Shown one piece after another: positions 36,236 to 45,907 of a DNA stretch of 64,000 nt. Made by a program: the position numbers and the translations under genes. Every line of letters starts with the position of its first letter. Position 1 is the stretch's first letter. A model generated the notes under the pieces. It saw only the letters and a program-made list of their open reading frames with translations. It searched no databases and had not been told where the DNA came from. Source of the DNA: Acetobacter ascendens (GTDB taxonomy: Bacteria > Pseudomonadota > Alphaproteobacteria > Acetobacterales > Acetobacteraceae); assembly GCF_001766235.1 (NCBI RefSeq), contig NZ_CP015164.1:558001-622000 (forward strand), read 5' to 3'.

Positions 36236-38077
36236 ATGGCGATTGATTCAGCTTTTCTGGATGAATTGCGGGCCCGCACGCCCATTGCGTCCGTTGTGGG
36301 GCGCAGGGTCAAGCTGGCTCGCTCCGGGCGGAACTGGAAAGGGTGTTGCCCGTTCCATGGTGAAAAAACGCCCTCCTTTTACGTGTATGATGATCACTTC
36401 CATTGTTTTGGCTGCGGCGTGCATGGAGATGTCATCTCCTTTGTCATGCAGATGGAAGGCAAAAACTTTCCCGAAGCTGTAGAGGAATTAGCCTCCAGCG
36501 CAGGCATGGACGTGCCAAAGGATACTCGCCGTACACAGCAAGAAGTGGCGCATGTGCGCTCGCTGGAAGATGTGCTGGCAGCTACGCAGGAAATCTGGTC
36601 TCACGCTTTGTATAAACCGGAGGGTCGCGCCGGGCTGGATTACCTGCTGGGGCGCGGTCTAACGCGAGAAACGCTGGAAGCCTTCGGCCTAGGCTGGGCG
36701 AGTGAGAGGCGGGGCGAACTTGTTTCTGCCCTCGCACCCAAAGGCATTACGCCCGATATGATGGCTGAAGCAGGCCTGATGCGGGTGGATGAGCACGGCC
36801 ACCCCAAGGGTGAGCTGTTCTGGGGGCGCGTTACGTTCCCTATTCGGGATCGTAAGGGGCGTCTGGTTTCCTTTGGTGGGCGTATTCTGGGTGATGGGCA
36901 GCCTAAATACCTTAATGGGCCAGAAACCCCAGTTTTTTCTAAACGGCGGCTTTTGTTCGGGTTGGATCGTGCCCGTGCGGCTGTACGTGCGCCACGCCCC
37001 AAAGGTGTATTGGCACCGGATCTGGTGGTGGTGGAAGGGTATATGGATGTTATTGCCCTGCATCAGGCCGGTTTTACGGGGGCAGTTGCCCCGCTGGGTA
37101 CGGCATTAACCCTCGAACAGCTAGAAGCGCTTTGGCAGGTCGATCGTACGCCCATCCTATGTTTTGATGGTGATGCGGCTGGGCGGAGGGCAGCGGTTAA
37201 GGCAGCAGAAACGGGCCTGCCGCTGCTTAAGCAGGATTATTCCCTGCGCATATGTTTGCTGCCAGATGGGGAAGACCCAGATAGCTTGGTGCGTACACGC
37301 GGGCGGCAGGCTGTGGCAGAGATGTTTGCGGCAGCGCAGCCTTTATCCGAAGTGCTATTTGATCTGCTTAGCGCAGGCACCAATAATCCGGGACCAGAAG
37401 AGCGTGCGGCCCTGCGGCGCAGGCTGACAGAAGTTGCCGCCCTTATTCCAGATAAAACGCTGGCGTCTGAATATCGCTCCACATTGCTGGATCGGTTTTT
37501 CACAACGTTCCGGCGCGGTGGTGGCGGTAAGTGGAACGGGCCACAGGGGCGCAAAACCAATGCACCGGCCTCTGTGCCCGGTGCTGTGCCAGTAAATATG
37601 GATCAAACGCGTGAACGCCAGCGCCTGATGCTGGAGTTGCTGTTGTTTCATCCTATCTTGGTGCCGGAGGTGGAAGAGGCTCTGTGCCGGCTTGATTTGC
37701 CAGAAGAATTTGCCGAGGTGCGCGCCCTTTTGCTTGATCTTTCTGCTGAGGGTGAGTTGCCAGATAACGCTGCGGCATTATATGCATGGTTACAGGCGGA
37801 AGGGGCGGAAGAAACCATTCGCGCTGTCATGCGTGAAAGCTACTCTGCGATGTCGGAAAGTGATGCAGAAGACCCGGCACACACTGTTGCGGCAAGAACA
37901 CAGTGGTGGCATTTTTATGGTTTGCTCTACGGGCCGCAATTTATTCAGGAAGTAAATCGTGAGATTGCGCGTTTTGTTGAAAAAGGCGGAGATTCCGCTG
38001 AATGGCAACGGTTACAGGCGCGGCTAGAGGCAATGGAACGCCTGAAACGCGGCGGTGTGGACGACACCGAGCTATAA
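36236..38077 (+). CDS. dnaG: DNA primase
   Basis: Makes RNA primers for replication. 613 residues. The zinc-binding domain has Cys38, His41, Cys57 and Cys60 (CCPFHGEKTPSF, then HFHCFGCG). The RNA polymerase domain holds GRVTFPIRDRKGRLVSFGGR and the TOPRIM signature VVEGYMDVIALHQAGF with later CFDGDAAGRRAA. The C-terminal DnaB-binding helices follow from about residue 450. It is in the classical dnaG-rpoD macromolecular synthesis arrangement, with 145 bp between the two. Confidence 0.96.
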   Translation: MAIDSAFLDELRARTPIASVVGRRVKLARSGRNWKGCCPFHGEKTPSFYVYDDHFHCFGCGVHGDVISFVMQMEGKNFPEAVEELASSAGMDVPKDTRRTQQEVAHVRSLEDVLAATQEIWSHALYKPEGRAGLDYLLGRGLTRETLEAFGLGWASERRGELVSALAPKGITPDMMAEAGLMRVDEHGHPKGELFWGRVTFPIRDRKGRLVSFGGRILGDGQPKYLNGPETPVFSKRRLLFGLDRARAAVRAPRPKGVLAPDLVVVEGYMDVIALHQAGFTGAVAPLGTALTLEQLEALWQVDRTPILCFDGDAAGRRAAVKAAETGLPLLKQDYSLRICLLPDGEDPDSLVRTRGRQAVAEMFAAAQPLSEVLFDLLSAGTNNPGPEERAALRRRLTEVAALIPDKTLASEYRSTLLDRFFTTFRRGGGGKWNGPQGRKTNAPASVPGAVPVNMDQTRERQRLMLELLLFHPILVPEVEEALCRLDLPEEFAEVRALLLDLSAEGELPDNAAALYAWLQAEGAEETIRAVMRESYSAMSESDAEDPAHTVAARTQWWHFYGLLYGPQFIQEVNREIARFVEKGGDSAEWQRLQARLEAMERLKRGGVDDTEL

Positions 38078-38222
38078 GACAACAAATGTGTTCAGGGCGT
38101 GTTCCCCTTGACTTCACGCGCAGGATATCCCACGTCCTGCCCGCCCTGAAAAGAGAGCAGTACATAGTAAACTGGTCGTTCTGCATTCTGTTCGGATGCG
38201 GGCGGGGAGGAGCAGGTCTGGC

Positions 38223-40208
38223 ATGGCGACAAAAACGGCATCAACCAACGCAGCGCAGGAACAGGATGGTGATACCACCCTGCTTGATACGCGGTCTTCT
38301 GCAGTCAAAAAACTGATTGCCAAAGGGCGTGAGCGCGGGTGCATTACGTTTGATGAGCTCAATGCCGTTCTCCCGCAGGACAAAATGTCTTCTGAACAGA
38401 TTGAAGACATTATGGCCGTGCTGTCTGAAATGGGTATTCAGGTTGTCGAAAACGAAGATAACGACAACGAAGAGGCTGAACCCAAGAAAGCCGCAGCAGA
38501 AAGCGAAGATGCAGAGGAAGAAGCTGAGGCCGAAGCCGAAGCTGAAAGCCCAACCGGTAACGTAAATGCCGAAAGCGTAGGCCGTACGGATGACCCCGTG
38601 CGTATGTATCTGCGCGAAATGGGCACGGTGGAACTGCTCTCTCGTGAGGGCGAAATTGCCATTGCCAAGCGGATTGAGGCTGGTCGCGATGAAATGATTG
38701 GCGGCTTGTGTGAAAGCCCGCTGACATTTCGTGCCATCATCTCCTGGCATGAGATGATCCGTAACAATGAAATGCTGCTGCGTGACATTGTGGATCTGGA
38801 AGCCATGCAAAGTGGTGGCAACCCGCTGGAAGAAGGCGGAGACGGCACGTTTAACGAAGCCGAATCCGATTCCGAATCGGAAGAAGCAGAAGAGCCAGAA
38901 ACCGAGGGCGAAGGCGATATTGAGAGCGAAGGCAGTGGCCTTTCCCTTTCTGCGCTGGAAGAAAAGCTCAAGCCGGAAATTCTCGCGCTTTTTGATGAGA
39001 TCGAACCGCTTTATGCAGCCCTGCGTAAGCTACAGGTTCAGCGGATTGAAGCCCTGACATCTGGTGAAGATGTTGATGGCAATTTTGAAGAAAACTACGT
39101 TGCCCTGCGTGAAAAACTGGTGGGCAAGGTAGAGCAGGTGCACCTGCACAATAACCGGATTGAAGATCTGGTTGCCCAGCTTAAGCAGATGTTCCAGAAG
39201 CTGAACATGCTGGAAGGGCGTATGCTGCGTCTGGCAGAAAGCTGCCGTGTCTCGCGTGAAGATTTCTTGCTGAAATACCGTGGCCGTGAGCTTGATCCGG
39301 GCTGGATGGACATGGTTTCCGGCCTGTCTGGTCGTTCATGGAAGAACTTTGTAGCCAAGCACGCCAATACGGTGGTTGGGCTGCGTGATCAGGTTGCGCA
39401 ACTGGCGCAGGAAACGGGTTTGCCGATTGGCGAATTCCGCCGTGTGTATGCAACGGTTGCGCGTGGTGAGCGAGATTCTGCCCGTGCTAAAAAGGAAATG
39501 ATTGAAGCCAACCTGCGCTTGGTTATTTCCATTGCCAAAAAATACATCAACCGCGGTCTTCAGTTCCTTGATCTGATTCAGGAAGGCAATATCGGCCTGA
39601 TGAAGGCGGTGGATAAGTTTGAATACCGCCGTGGCTACAAGTTCTCCACCTATGCAACGTGGTGGATCAGGCAGGCTATTACGCGCTCCATTGCGGATCA
39701 GGCTCGTACAATCCGTATTCCAGTGCATATGATCGAAACGATCAACAAGCTGGTGCGTACCTCTCGCCAGATGCTGCATGAAATCGGGCGTGAACCTGCG
39801 CCGGAAGAACTGGCTGAAAAGCTGGGGATGCCGCTGGAAAAAGTGCGCAAGGTGCTGAAAATTGCCAAGGAGCCAATCTCTCTCGAAACCCCGATCGGGG
39901 ATGAGGAAGATAGCCATCTGGGTGATTTCATTGAGGATAAAACAGCTATTATCCCGTTGGATGCTGCTATCCAGACCAACCTGCGTGAAGCCACAACCCG
40001 CGTTCTGGCCTCTCTTACCCCGCGTGAAGAACGCGTGCTGCGTATGCGCTTTGGTATTGGTATGAACACGGATCATACGCTGGAAGAAGTTGGCCAGCAG
40101 TTTAACGTAACGCGTGAACGTATCCGTCAGATTGAAGCCAAGGCCCTGCGTAAACTCAAACATCCAAGCCGTAGCCGTAAGCTGCGTTCCTTCTTGGATG
40201 ATAACTGA
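38223..40208 (+). CDS. rpoD: RNA polymerase primary sigma factor (sigma-70)
   Basis: Housekeeping sigma factor. Start at 38223 follows GGAGGAG; the frame opens nine codons earlier. 661 residues. An N-terminal region 1.1 ([20 protein letters not shown]) is followed by a long acidic Glu/Ala linker, region 1.2 ([20 protein letters not shown]), a non-conserved acidic insert near 205-240, then regions 2 to 4 including [20 protein letters not shown] and the -35 recognition helix in [20 protein letters not shown]. The sequence ends RSFLDDN, usual for the family. A strong hairpin terminator follows at 40236. Confidence 0.97.
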   Translation: MATKTASTNAAQEQDGDTTLLDTRSSAVKKLIAKGRERGCITFDELNAVLPQDKMSSEQIEDIMAVLSEMGIQVVENEDNDNEEAEPKKAAAESEDAEEEAEAEAEAESPTGNVNAESVGRTDDPVRMYLREMGTVELLSREGEIAIAKRIEAGRDEMIGGLCESPLTFRAIISWHEMIRNNEMLLRDIVDLEAMQSGGNPLEEGGDGTFNEAESDSESEEAEEPETEGEGDIESEGSGLSLSALEEKLKPEILALFDEIEPLYAALRKLQVQRIEALTSGEDVDGNFEENYVALREKLVGKVEQVHLHNNRIEDLVAQLKQMFQKLNMLEGRMLRLAESCRVSREDFLLKYRGRELDPGWMDMVSGLSGRSWKNFVAKHANTVVGLRDQVAQLAQETGLPIGEFRRVYATVARGERDSARAKKEMIEANLRLVISIAKKYINRGLQFLDLIQEGNIGLMKAVDKFEYRRGYKFSTYATWWIRQAITRSIADQARTIRIPVHMIETINKLVRTSRQMLHEIGREPAPEELAEKLGMPLEKVRKVLKIAKEPISLETPIGDEEDSHLGDFIEDKTAIIPLDAAIQTNLREATTRVLASLTPREERVLRMRFGIGMNTDHTLEEVGQQFNVTRERIRQIEAKALRKLKHPSRSRKLRSFLDDN

Positions 40209-40235
40209 TCTAAACTTTAACGCCGAATCCGCAAC

Positions 40236-40275
40236 GCGCATGAAGGTGGTTGTTACCTTCATGCGCATGTTTTCT
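40236..40275 (+). terminator. Intrinsic terminator of rpoD
   Basis: GCGCATGAAGGT (40236-40247) and ACCTTCATGCGC (40255-40266) are a perfect 12-bp pair with a 7-base loop, followed by ATGTTTTCT. The T-tract is short. If it works, the following acetyltransferase needs its own promoter or readthrough. Confidence 0.72.
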
Positions 40276-40317
40276 CCGCCCCAACACGTAGCTCTGGCTT
40301 TGCCTGAAGGATGGCAT

Positions 40318-40779
40318 ATGCAGGAGCGTATTCGGCCTGATGTGGCTGGGTATCGGCTTTTGCAGGATCGGGTTGGGCGAGACTATTGCTGGTGGATGCG
40401 GCAGGCGGCATCAGATACCACTCTGGCCCGTTTTCTGGAAACAGCACCTGTAAACATTGGCCTGTTGCGGCAAAAGCAGCAGATCCGTGGTTTTTTTGAG
40501 CTGGATTTAGCAGACCCACAATCTGTAAACCTTTCTTATTTCGGCCTGTTTCCAGAAGCGATAGGCCAGAGGGTAGGGCGCGCTTTTCTGGATAACGTAT
40601 TGCATTTGGCGTGGCGGGGTGGCCCGCGCTCGGTGCGCGTGAATACCTGCACGGCAGATCATCCTCGGGCATTGGCTCTGTATCAGCAGGCAGGCTTCAA
40701 GGTTATGCGGCGCGTAGAAGAGATATGGGATGTGCCAGATCGGCTTGGCATTCCTGTTCCACAGCATCTGCGTGTGTGA
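40318..40779 (+). CDS. GNAT-family N-acetyltransferase
   Basis: Acetyl-CoA-dependent transferase; substrate unknown. I start at 40318 because AAGGA lies seven bases upstream, giving 153 residues (MQERIRPDVAGYRLLQDRVG); ATGs at 40261 and 40267 sit in or just after the rpoD terminator. SVNLSYFGLFPEAIGQRVGR is the acetyl-CoA-binding motif A region (the Q/R-x-x-G-x-G/A loop), and HPRALALYQQAGFKVMRRVE is motif B. Similar proteins of this subfamily (YFGL plus a C-terminal YQQAGF) are common in alphaproteobacteria. It stands alone between rpoD and rpsF. Confidence 0.82.
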   Translation: MQERIRPDVAGYRLLQDRVGRDYCWWMRQAASDTTLARFLETAPVNIGLLRQKQQIRGFFELDLADPQSVNLSYFGLFPEAIGQRVGRAFLDNVLHLAWRGGPRSVRVNTCTADHPRALALYQQAGFKVMRRVEEIWDVPDRLGIPVPQHLRV

Positions 40780-40887
40780 ATCTCTCTTGCTTTTGCCGCG
40801 TAAATGTGATTGAGACTGCTCTTTCCCTGCCGGGTTCATGGCATTGGCCCGGCTATACCCGCAGCTTCAGATTTTAAAACTCTGTAG

Positions 40888-40918
40888 CACCGTAGGCCGG
40901 AACGGTTCGGCACGGGTG
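40888..40918 (+). ncRNA. Possible structured leader of the rpsF operon
   Basis: A CACCG / CGGGTG outer stem encloses an inner GCCG...CGGC stem about 30 bases before rpsF. Leaders that bind S6:S18 and carry a CCG bulge are known upstream of rpsF in many bacteria. The position and CCG elements fit, but I cannot model the fold reliably. Confidence 0.35.
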
Positions 40919-40945
40919 GGTTGATTGTATCCGAAGGGAGTCAAC

Positions 40946-41410
40946 ATGCCACTTTATGAAACCGTGCTGATCGCGCGGAATGATATTTCCCAGCAGCAGG
41001 TGGATGCCATTCTTGATGGTATTGCCGCCCAGATTGAAGCCGATGGCGGTGCCGTGCGTAAGCGCGAGTACTGGGGCCTGCGCAGCCTTGCCTATCGTAT
41101 CAAAAAGAACCGCAAGGGCCATTACGCCCTTCTGGGTCTGGAAGCACGTTCTGAACTGGTGAAAGAAATTGAACGCCAGCTCGCTCTGAACGAAGACGTT
41201 CTGCGTCTGCTGACACTGCGCGTTGAAGAAATCGACGAAGCTCCGTCTCCGGTTCTGTCCCGCAAGGGTGATGACCGTGGTGACCGTGGCGGCTTCCGTG
41301 GCCCCAAGCAGGCCGGTGGTCGTTTTGAAAGTGGCCGTGGCCGCCGCAGCGGTGGTGAAGACCGCAGCAGCACCGCCGAACAGCCAGCTGACAACGCAGC
41401 AGCGGAGTAA
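40946..41410 (+). CDS. rpsF: Small ribosomal subunit protein bS6
   Basis: Binds 16S rRNA with bS18 in the 30S platform. 154 residues from the ATG at 40946, which has GGGAG upstream. The first 100 residues are the S6 fold ([56 protein letters not shown]). The last 45 form a disordered Gly/Arg/Asp-rich tail ([20 protein letters not shown]), longer than the E. coli tail and with RGG-like repeats. First gene of rpsF-rpsR-rplI; rpsR starts 6 bases after its stop. Confidence 0.97.
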   Translation: MPLYETVLIARNDISQQQVDAILDGIAAQIEADGGAVRKREYWGLRSLAYRIKKNRKGHYALLGLEARSELVKEIERQLALNEDVLRLLTLRVEEIDEAPSPVLSRKGDDRGDRGGFRGPKQAGGRFESGRGRRSGGEDRSSTAEQPADNAAAE

Positions 41411-41416
41411 TCCAGA

Positions 41417-41692
41417 ATGTCTGATACAATGGAAGTCAATCCCGCCGCCCGTCGTCCGGCCGTGGGTGCGCGTCGTCCGTTCTACCGTCGTCGCAAGTCT
41501 TGCCCGTTCTCCGGCCCCAACGCGCCGAAGATCGATTATAAAGACGTGCGTCTGCTCAGCCGCTTCCTGTCCGAACGTGGCAAGATCGTGCCGAGCCGTA
41601 TCACGGCGGTTTCCGCAAAGAAGCAGCGTGAACTGGCACAGGCTATCAAGCGTGCCCGCTTCCTGGCTCTGCTTCCCTACGTTGTAAGCTGA
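41417..41692 (+). CDS. rpsR: Small ribosomal subunit protein bS18
   Basis: 91-residue partner of bS6. [20 protein letters not shown], then [40 protein letters not shown] and [11 protein letters not shown] are the whole conserved S18 sequence. The N-terminal 15 residues are Pro/Ala-rich as usual in alphaproteobacteria. Confidence 0.97.
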   Translation: MSDTMEVNPAARRPAVGARRPFYRRRKSCPFSGPNAPKIDYKDVRLLSRFLSERGKIVPSRITAVSAKKQRELAQAIKRARFLALLPYVVS

Positions 41693-41703
41693 GGGAGCGA
41701 TCA

Positions 41704-42309
41704 ATGGCTGCTACAGAAGTAATCCTGCTTCAGCGCGTCGAACATCTGGGTCAGATGGGCGATGTGGTGAAGGTACGTCCGGGTTTTGCCCGTAACTATC
41801 TGCTGCCACAGGGCAAGGCTATTCGTGCAAACGATGATAACCGTGCCCGTTTTGAGCGTGAACGCGTTCAGTTGGAAGCACAGAACATCAAGCGTCGTGA
41901 AGAAGCTGAACGTCTGTCCGAACGGATGGAAGGTCTGGCTGTCATCCTGATCCGTCAGGCTGGCGATAGCGGCAGCCTGTATGGTTCCGTTAGCACGCGC
42001 GATGTTGCGCAGGCTGTTACGGAAGCAGGCTTCACCATTTCCCGTCAGCAGGTTTTTCTTGCACACCCCATTAAGTCTCTGGGGGTGTACGAAGTGAAAA
42101 TTGCGCTGCACCCAGAAGTGGTTGTGCCGGTTATCATCAACGTGGCACGTTCTGAAGAAGAAGCAGAACGTCAGGCACGTGGTGAAGCTGCTTCTCCTGA
42201 AGAAGAAGCTGAAATTGCTGGTGATGATGCCGTTGTTGAAGGCGAACTCATTACCGACCCAGCAGAAATTGCTGAAGCAGAAGCTGCACCGGCAGAAGCT
42301 AACGCTTAA
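41704..42309 (+). CDS. rplI: Large ribosomal subunit protein bL9
   Basis: Binds 23S rRNA near the L1 stalk base. 201 residues versus about 150 in E. coli: the N-domain ([34 protein letters not shown]), the connecting helix and the C-domain ([20 protein letters not shown]) are standard, and about 50 extra residues form an acidic Glu/Ala tail, common in alphaproteobacteria. GGGAG precedes the start, and a strong terminator follows. Confidence 0.97.
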   Translation: MAATEVILLQRVEHLGQMGDVVKVRPGFARNYLLPQGKAIRANDDNRARFERERVQLEAQNIKRREEAERLSERMEGLAVILIRQAGDSGSLYGSVSTRDVAQAVTEAGFTISRQQVFLAHPIKSLGVYEVKIALHPEVVVPVIINVARSEEEAERQARGEAASPEEEAEIAGDDAVVEGELITDPAEIAEAEAAPAEANA

Positions 42310-42338
42310 TTTGCCGTTTGCATTTTCATGCGGAAGAA

Positions 42339-42369
42339 GCCCGGAAAATTCTTTTCCGGGCTTTTTTTT
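42339..42369 (+). terminator. Intrinsic terminator of rpsF-rpsR-rplI
   Basis: GCCCGGAAAA (42339-42348) and TTTTCCGGGC (42352-42361) make a perfect 10-bp stem with a 3-base loop, followed by eight T. Confidence 0.95.
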
Positions 42370-42408
42370 GCGCGTATGCTGCAATCAATTTTCTGAAGGA
42401 GACGCGAG

Positions 42409-43620
42409 ATGAAGCAAGTTCTTGATCGCATTCTGCAACATTTTATCGCAGATGGTCAGTTGCAGGTGCGCTGGCCGGATGGAAGCACAAGCCTCTATAA
42501 AGGCCGCAATCCCGGCCCTTCAGCAGGCGTAGTATTGCATAATCAGGCTGTCGTGCGGGCTATGGTGATGAACCCGGGGTTGGGTTTTGGTGAAGCCTAT
42601 ATGGAATCTCACCTCGATCCGCTGGATTGTACATTATACAATCTGCTGGATGTGCTAATGCTTAATGCCATGCGGCCCGGTGGCCATGTGGCAGAACGTC
42701 TGGCATCGGCCCTGCGGTATGCGCGTCGTGGGTGGATACAATTTAACACCATCAAGCGTGCGCAGCAGAATGTGGCGCATCATTATGATTTGGATAATCG
42801 CCTGTATTCTTTATTTTTGGATAAAGACTGGCAATATTCCTGCGCTTATTTCCGGCATGGCACAGAAACGCTGGATGAGGCGCAAGAGGCCAAAAAGCAC
42901 CATATTGCCGCCAAGCTGCTGTTAGACCGGCCGGGTTTGGAAGTGCTGGATATTGGGTGCGGTTGGGGTGGTATGGCCCTTACGTTGGCCAAGGATTACG
43001 GCGCTATTGTTACCGGCATTACCCTATCTCGGGAGCAATTGGCTTTTGCACGCCAGCGCGCCAAAGATGAAGGGCTGGAAGGGCGCGTACGCTTTGAGCT
43101 GCTGGATTACCGCAACCTGCACCGGCGATTTGACCGCATTGTCTCGGTAGGCATGTTTGAGCATGTGGGCGTTGGGCATTATCGCCAGTTCTTTGATGTT
43201 ATCAAAAACGCATTGGTGGATGATGGCGTGGCCCTTGTGCATTCTATTGGCCGTAGTGATGGGCCGGGCGCAACAAACCCGTGGGTGAACAAATACATTT
43301 TCCCCGGCGGGTATTCTCCGGCGTTAAGCGAGGTTTTTGCTGCGGTTGAGCCTACTGGCCTGTGGGTGACGGATTGTGAAATCCTGCGTTTGCATTATGC
43401 AAAAACAATTGCCATTTGGCGTGAGCGTTTTGCGGCCAAGCGTGCAGAAGCTGTTGCGCTGTATGATGAGCGCTTTGCCCGGATGTTTGAGTTTTATCTT
43501 AACGCCGCTGAACTGGCTTTCCGTGTGCAAGGGCACATGAACTTCCAGCTCCAGCTTTCACGCTCTATTTCTGCCGTGCCGTTTACGCGGGATTATATCG
43601 CCACAGCAGAAAAAGAATAA
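42409..43620 (+). CDS. cfa: Cyclopropane-fatty-acyl-phospholipid synthase
   Basis: SAM-dependent enzyme adding a methylene bridge to unsaturated phospholipid acyl chains, linked to acid and ethanol tolerance. 403 residues. N-terminal lipid-binding domain (about 1-110), then NVAHHYDLDNRLYSLFLDKD (CFA-type motif), the SAM-binding VLDIGCGWGGMALTLA near 180, and VSVGMFEHVGVGHYRQFFDV. PWVNKYIFPGGYSPAL and the C-terminal VQGHMNFQLQLSRSISAVPF complete the family signature. AAGGAGA lies before the ATG. Converges on rsmA with 6 bases between the two stops. Confidence 0.93.
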   Translation: MKQVLDRILQHFIADGQLQVRWPDGSTSLYKGRNPGPSAGVVLHNQAVVRAMVMNPGLGFGEAYMESHLDPLDCTLYNLLDVLMLNAMRPGGHVAERLASALRYARRGWIQFNTIKRAQQNVAHHYDLDNRLYSLFLDKDWQYSCAYFRHGTETLDEAQEAKKHHIAAKLLLDRPGLEVLDIGCGWGGMALTLAKDYGAIVTGITLSREQLAFARQRAKDEGLEGRVRFELLDYRNLHRRFDRIVSVGMFEHVGVGHYRQFFDVIKNALVDDGVALVHSIGRSDGPGATNPWVNKYIFPGGYSPALSEVFAAVEPTGLWVTDCEILRLHYAKTIAIWRERFAAKRAEAVALYDERFARMFEFYLNAAELAFRVQGHMNFQLQLSRSISAVPFTRDYIATAEKE

Positions 43621-43626
43621 GGCGCT

Positions 43627-44457
43627 TTATTGCGCCGATAGGGCAAAATGCGCACGTGCCAAGCGGTCAAACTCTGCAATATCCAGAGTTTCCGCGCGGC
43701 GGGTGCCATCTATTTCTGCCGCTGCCAAAAGCTTATCACCGTTCAGGCCTTTTAAGGCCCCGCGCAGCATTTTGCGCCGCTGCCCAAAGGCTGCTGCCGT
43801 TACACGTTCCATGGCTTTAAAAAGAGCAGGCTCTGGTTGCTGAGCATGAGGCGTAATGCTGGCAACGGCAGACCATACAGCTGGGGGTGGTGAAAACGCA
43901 CCCGGTGGCAGTTTCATAACAATTGCACATTCTGCACACCATTGGGCCAGCACGGCCAAGCGTCCGTAATGTTGGCTGTTGGGGGCGGCGCAAATGCGTT
44001 CTGCCACTTCCCACTGGAACATGAGTGTCAGCCGTTCCCACGCATTACCTTGCCGTAGCCAGCCAATAAGCAACGGAGTGGCTACATTGTAGGGCAGATT
44101 GGCAATAATCTGCCGTGGTGCAGGGCACAGTTCTGTAAGGTCACATTTGAGCGCATCCGCTTCCACCACCTTGAGGCGGTTGAGGTAAAAGCCTGCCAGT
44201 TCCTGAATAACCAGCACTGCGCGGCTATCAAGCTCTATCGCCGTTACGGATTCAGCCGGGCCGTTCAGTAAAGCACGTGTCAGGCCGCCGGGGCCGGGGC
44301 CAACTTCTACAACGTGGCGGCCTTTCAGGTTGCCTGCCAGTGTTACAATGCGTTCTGTAACACCCGGATCAAGCAGAAAGTGTTGGCCGAGGGCTTTGCG
44401 TGCATCCAGCCCGTGCCGATGGATAACATCGCGCAGGCTTTCCAGTGGGGCAGACAG
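43627..44457 (-). CDS. rsmA: 16S rRNA dimethyladenosine transferase with apparent CTG start
   Basis: Dimethylates two adenines (A1518/A1519 in E. coli) at the 3' end of 16S rRNA. The SAM motif EVGPGPGGLTRA (about 51-62), the AIELDSR strand and the catalytic NLPYN motif (about 117) are all in one frame, as is the substrate domain to the C-terminus. But between the in-frame stop at 44473-44475 and the SAM motif there is no ATG, GTG or TTG. The expected start, before SAPLESLRDVIHRHGLDARK, is CTG at 44457, four bases after the surA stop. From it the protein is 276 residues, matching the family. The GTG at 44217 would lose the SAM-binding half. In the lpt-surA operon; pdxA, found here in enterobacteria, is absent. 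Confidence 0.9.
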   Translation of the reverse strand: MSAPLESLRDVIHRHGLDARKALGQHFLLDPGVTERIVTLAGNLKGRHVVEVGPGPGGLTRALLNGPAESVTAIELDSRAVLVIQELAGFYLNRLKVVEADALKCDLTELCPAPRQIIANLPYNVATPLLIGWLRQGNAWERLTLMFQWEVAERICAAPNSQHYGRLAVLAQWCAECAIVMKLPPGAFSPPPAVWSAVASITPHAQQPEPALFKAMERVTAAAFGQRRKMLRGALKGLNGDKLLAAAEIDGTRRAETLDIAEFDRLARAHFALSAQ

Positions 44458-44461
44458 GGCC

Positions 44462-45826
44462 TTATACCCCCTTCAGCTTGATGTGCTTGTCAATAATGGC
44501 GCGGCGGTGCAGGTCACTATCCAACTGGCGGGCGGCCTGTTCCACACGTTCATTCATCAACTGATCAGCAATTTCGCTGGGTGAGCGGTTGGAAAAATTC
44601 TTTTCCTTTTTGGTGCACACCATCAGCAGATCAATCCCATCGCGCGAGACCAGAGGGCGCGATACCTTACCTTCGGGCAGATCAGCCAGCAGAGCTTGCA
44701 TCTGTGGGTTCAGGCGTTCCAGCGGCATCTCACCCGGATCTGTGGGGAGTTTTTCGCCTTCAGCCTTGTTAACGGCTTCCATTTCCGTGCAGCTATGGGT
44801 GTTCTGGATAACCTGCATGGCTTTTTGCAGGGTTGTTTCCTGCTGCGGCGTAATGTGCTGCGGGTCTAGCGGTGTATCAAAGGAAAGGAACGCCTGCCGA
44901 ATGGTAATCAAGTGGCCCATTTCGTGCCCGATAACACGCTTGCCATTAAGGGTGATGATAACATACCCGCCCGGCACCTTGATGGGGTTGGAAATAGCCC
45001 CAACCCCCACAGGCATCTGCCGTACCACCTGCACAACAGCCGGGTCAAGCTCATCTTCCTGCACCCAACCCATAGACCCACCATCTAGCGCTGTCTGGCT
45101 CTGTGAGAACTGAGCAGCAACAATGGGGAAGGGCGCACCCTTACGCAGTTCCTGAATAACGGTGTTGGTAAAATCCAGCTCTTCCTGATCGTGCCGGGGA
45201 TCTTCCACTTTTACAAAAATTTCGGCCAGTTCGTATTCTGTACGGCCTTCCTCACGCTTGAGCGCAGCCTGACGCTGGGCAATATCCTGCGCAGATACGC
45301 GTGAGCGTGCGCCTAGCTCCTGCCGGAGTACCTGAATCCAGCCAATCTGTACCCGGATCTGATCGATCAACGTGATGAGGGATACGCCATCTTGCGCCAG
45401 ATGCTCACGCAGGGTGCCTTCGGGCATGCCGTTGCGCCGCTCAATATTGGTAATGGCGCCTGCAATCTGTTCGGGCGGCACGTTGATATGGCGGCTGAGA
45501 ATTTCCTGCGTGCGCAGGCGTTCATCAATAAGCTGGCGGATAATCTGGGGCCGTAGCCGTGCCATCAGATCGGGCGTAAGGGGTAGGCCAGTAGAAAGGG
45601 CAAACAATTTGCCGCGGTTATCAACATCGCGCTTGGTCAGCGGGATACTGTTGATAACAGCCAGAATCATATCATCTGGCTCTAGCTGGGCAGGTGCTGC
45701 AGTTTGCTGCGTTGCCGCGCTGGAGGTATGCCGTGTTGCTGCCTGCGCATACGGTGCGCCAGCAATGGCCGGAACAGTAAGCGCGGCAAGGGAACAACAG
45801 GCCAGTGCAAGGGAACGCAGGCGCAT
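44462..45826 (-). CDS. surA: Periplasmic peptidyl-prolyl isomerase/chaperone SurA
   Basis: Outer-membrane protein chaperone. 454 residues with a signal peptide (about 1-29, ending AQA). The N-terminal SurA domain (MILAVINSIPLTKRDVDNRG, LIDERLRTQEILSRHINVPP) precedes one parvulin domain at about 198-300 (YELAEIFVKV, FPIVAAQFSQSQTALDGGSM, GWVQEDELDP and ISNPIKVPGGYVII). The C-terminal part contains a Cys pair. E. coli SurA has two parvulin domains; only one is clear here, as is usual in alphaproteobacteria. Gene order lptF-lptG-lptD-surA-rsmA ties it to LptD biogenesis. Confidence 0.92.
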   Translation of the reverse strand: MRLRSLALACCSLAALTVPAIAGAPYAQAATRHTSSAATQQTAAPAQLEPDDMILAVINSIPLTKRDVDNRGKLFALSTGLPLTPDLMARLRPQIIRQLIDERLRTQEILSRHINVPPEQIAGAITNIERRNGMPEGTLREHLAQDGVSLITLIDQIRVQIGWIQVLRQELGARSRVSAQDIAQRQAALKREEGRTEYELAEIFVKVEDPRHDQEELDFTNTVIQELRKGAPFPIVAAQFSQSQTALDGGSMGWVQEDELDPAVVQVVRQMPVGVGAISNPIKVPGGYVIITLNGKRVIGHEMGHLITIRQAFLSFDTPLDPQHITPQQETTLQKAMQVIQNTHSCTEMEAVNKAEGEKLPTDPGEMPLERLNPQMQALLADLPEGKVSRPLVSRDGIDLLMVCTKKEKNFSNRSPSEIADQLMNERVEQAARQLDSDLHRRAIIDKHIKLKGV

Positions 45827-45907
45827 ACGGAACAGTCTTTCAGCTTTCTGCCAGATCGGGAACTCTGTTCCCTGATACCGGAGCGCGAAGCATTTTTGAA
45901 GCAGTTC

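Noticed and set aside
39336..40268. 310-codon minus-strand frame antisense to rpoD
   Set aside because: Shadow of the highly conserved sigma factor regions 2-4.
43627..44217. Short rsmA starting at GTG 44217
   Set aside because: This would drop SAM motif I although the upstream frame encodes it intact; a CTG start is more plausible than a headless enzyme.
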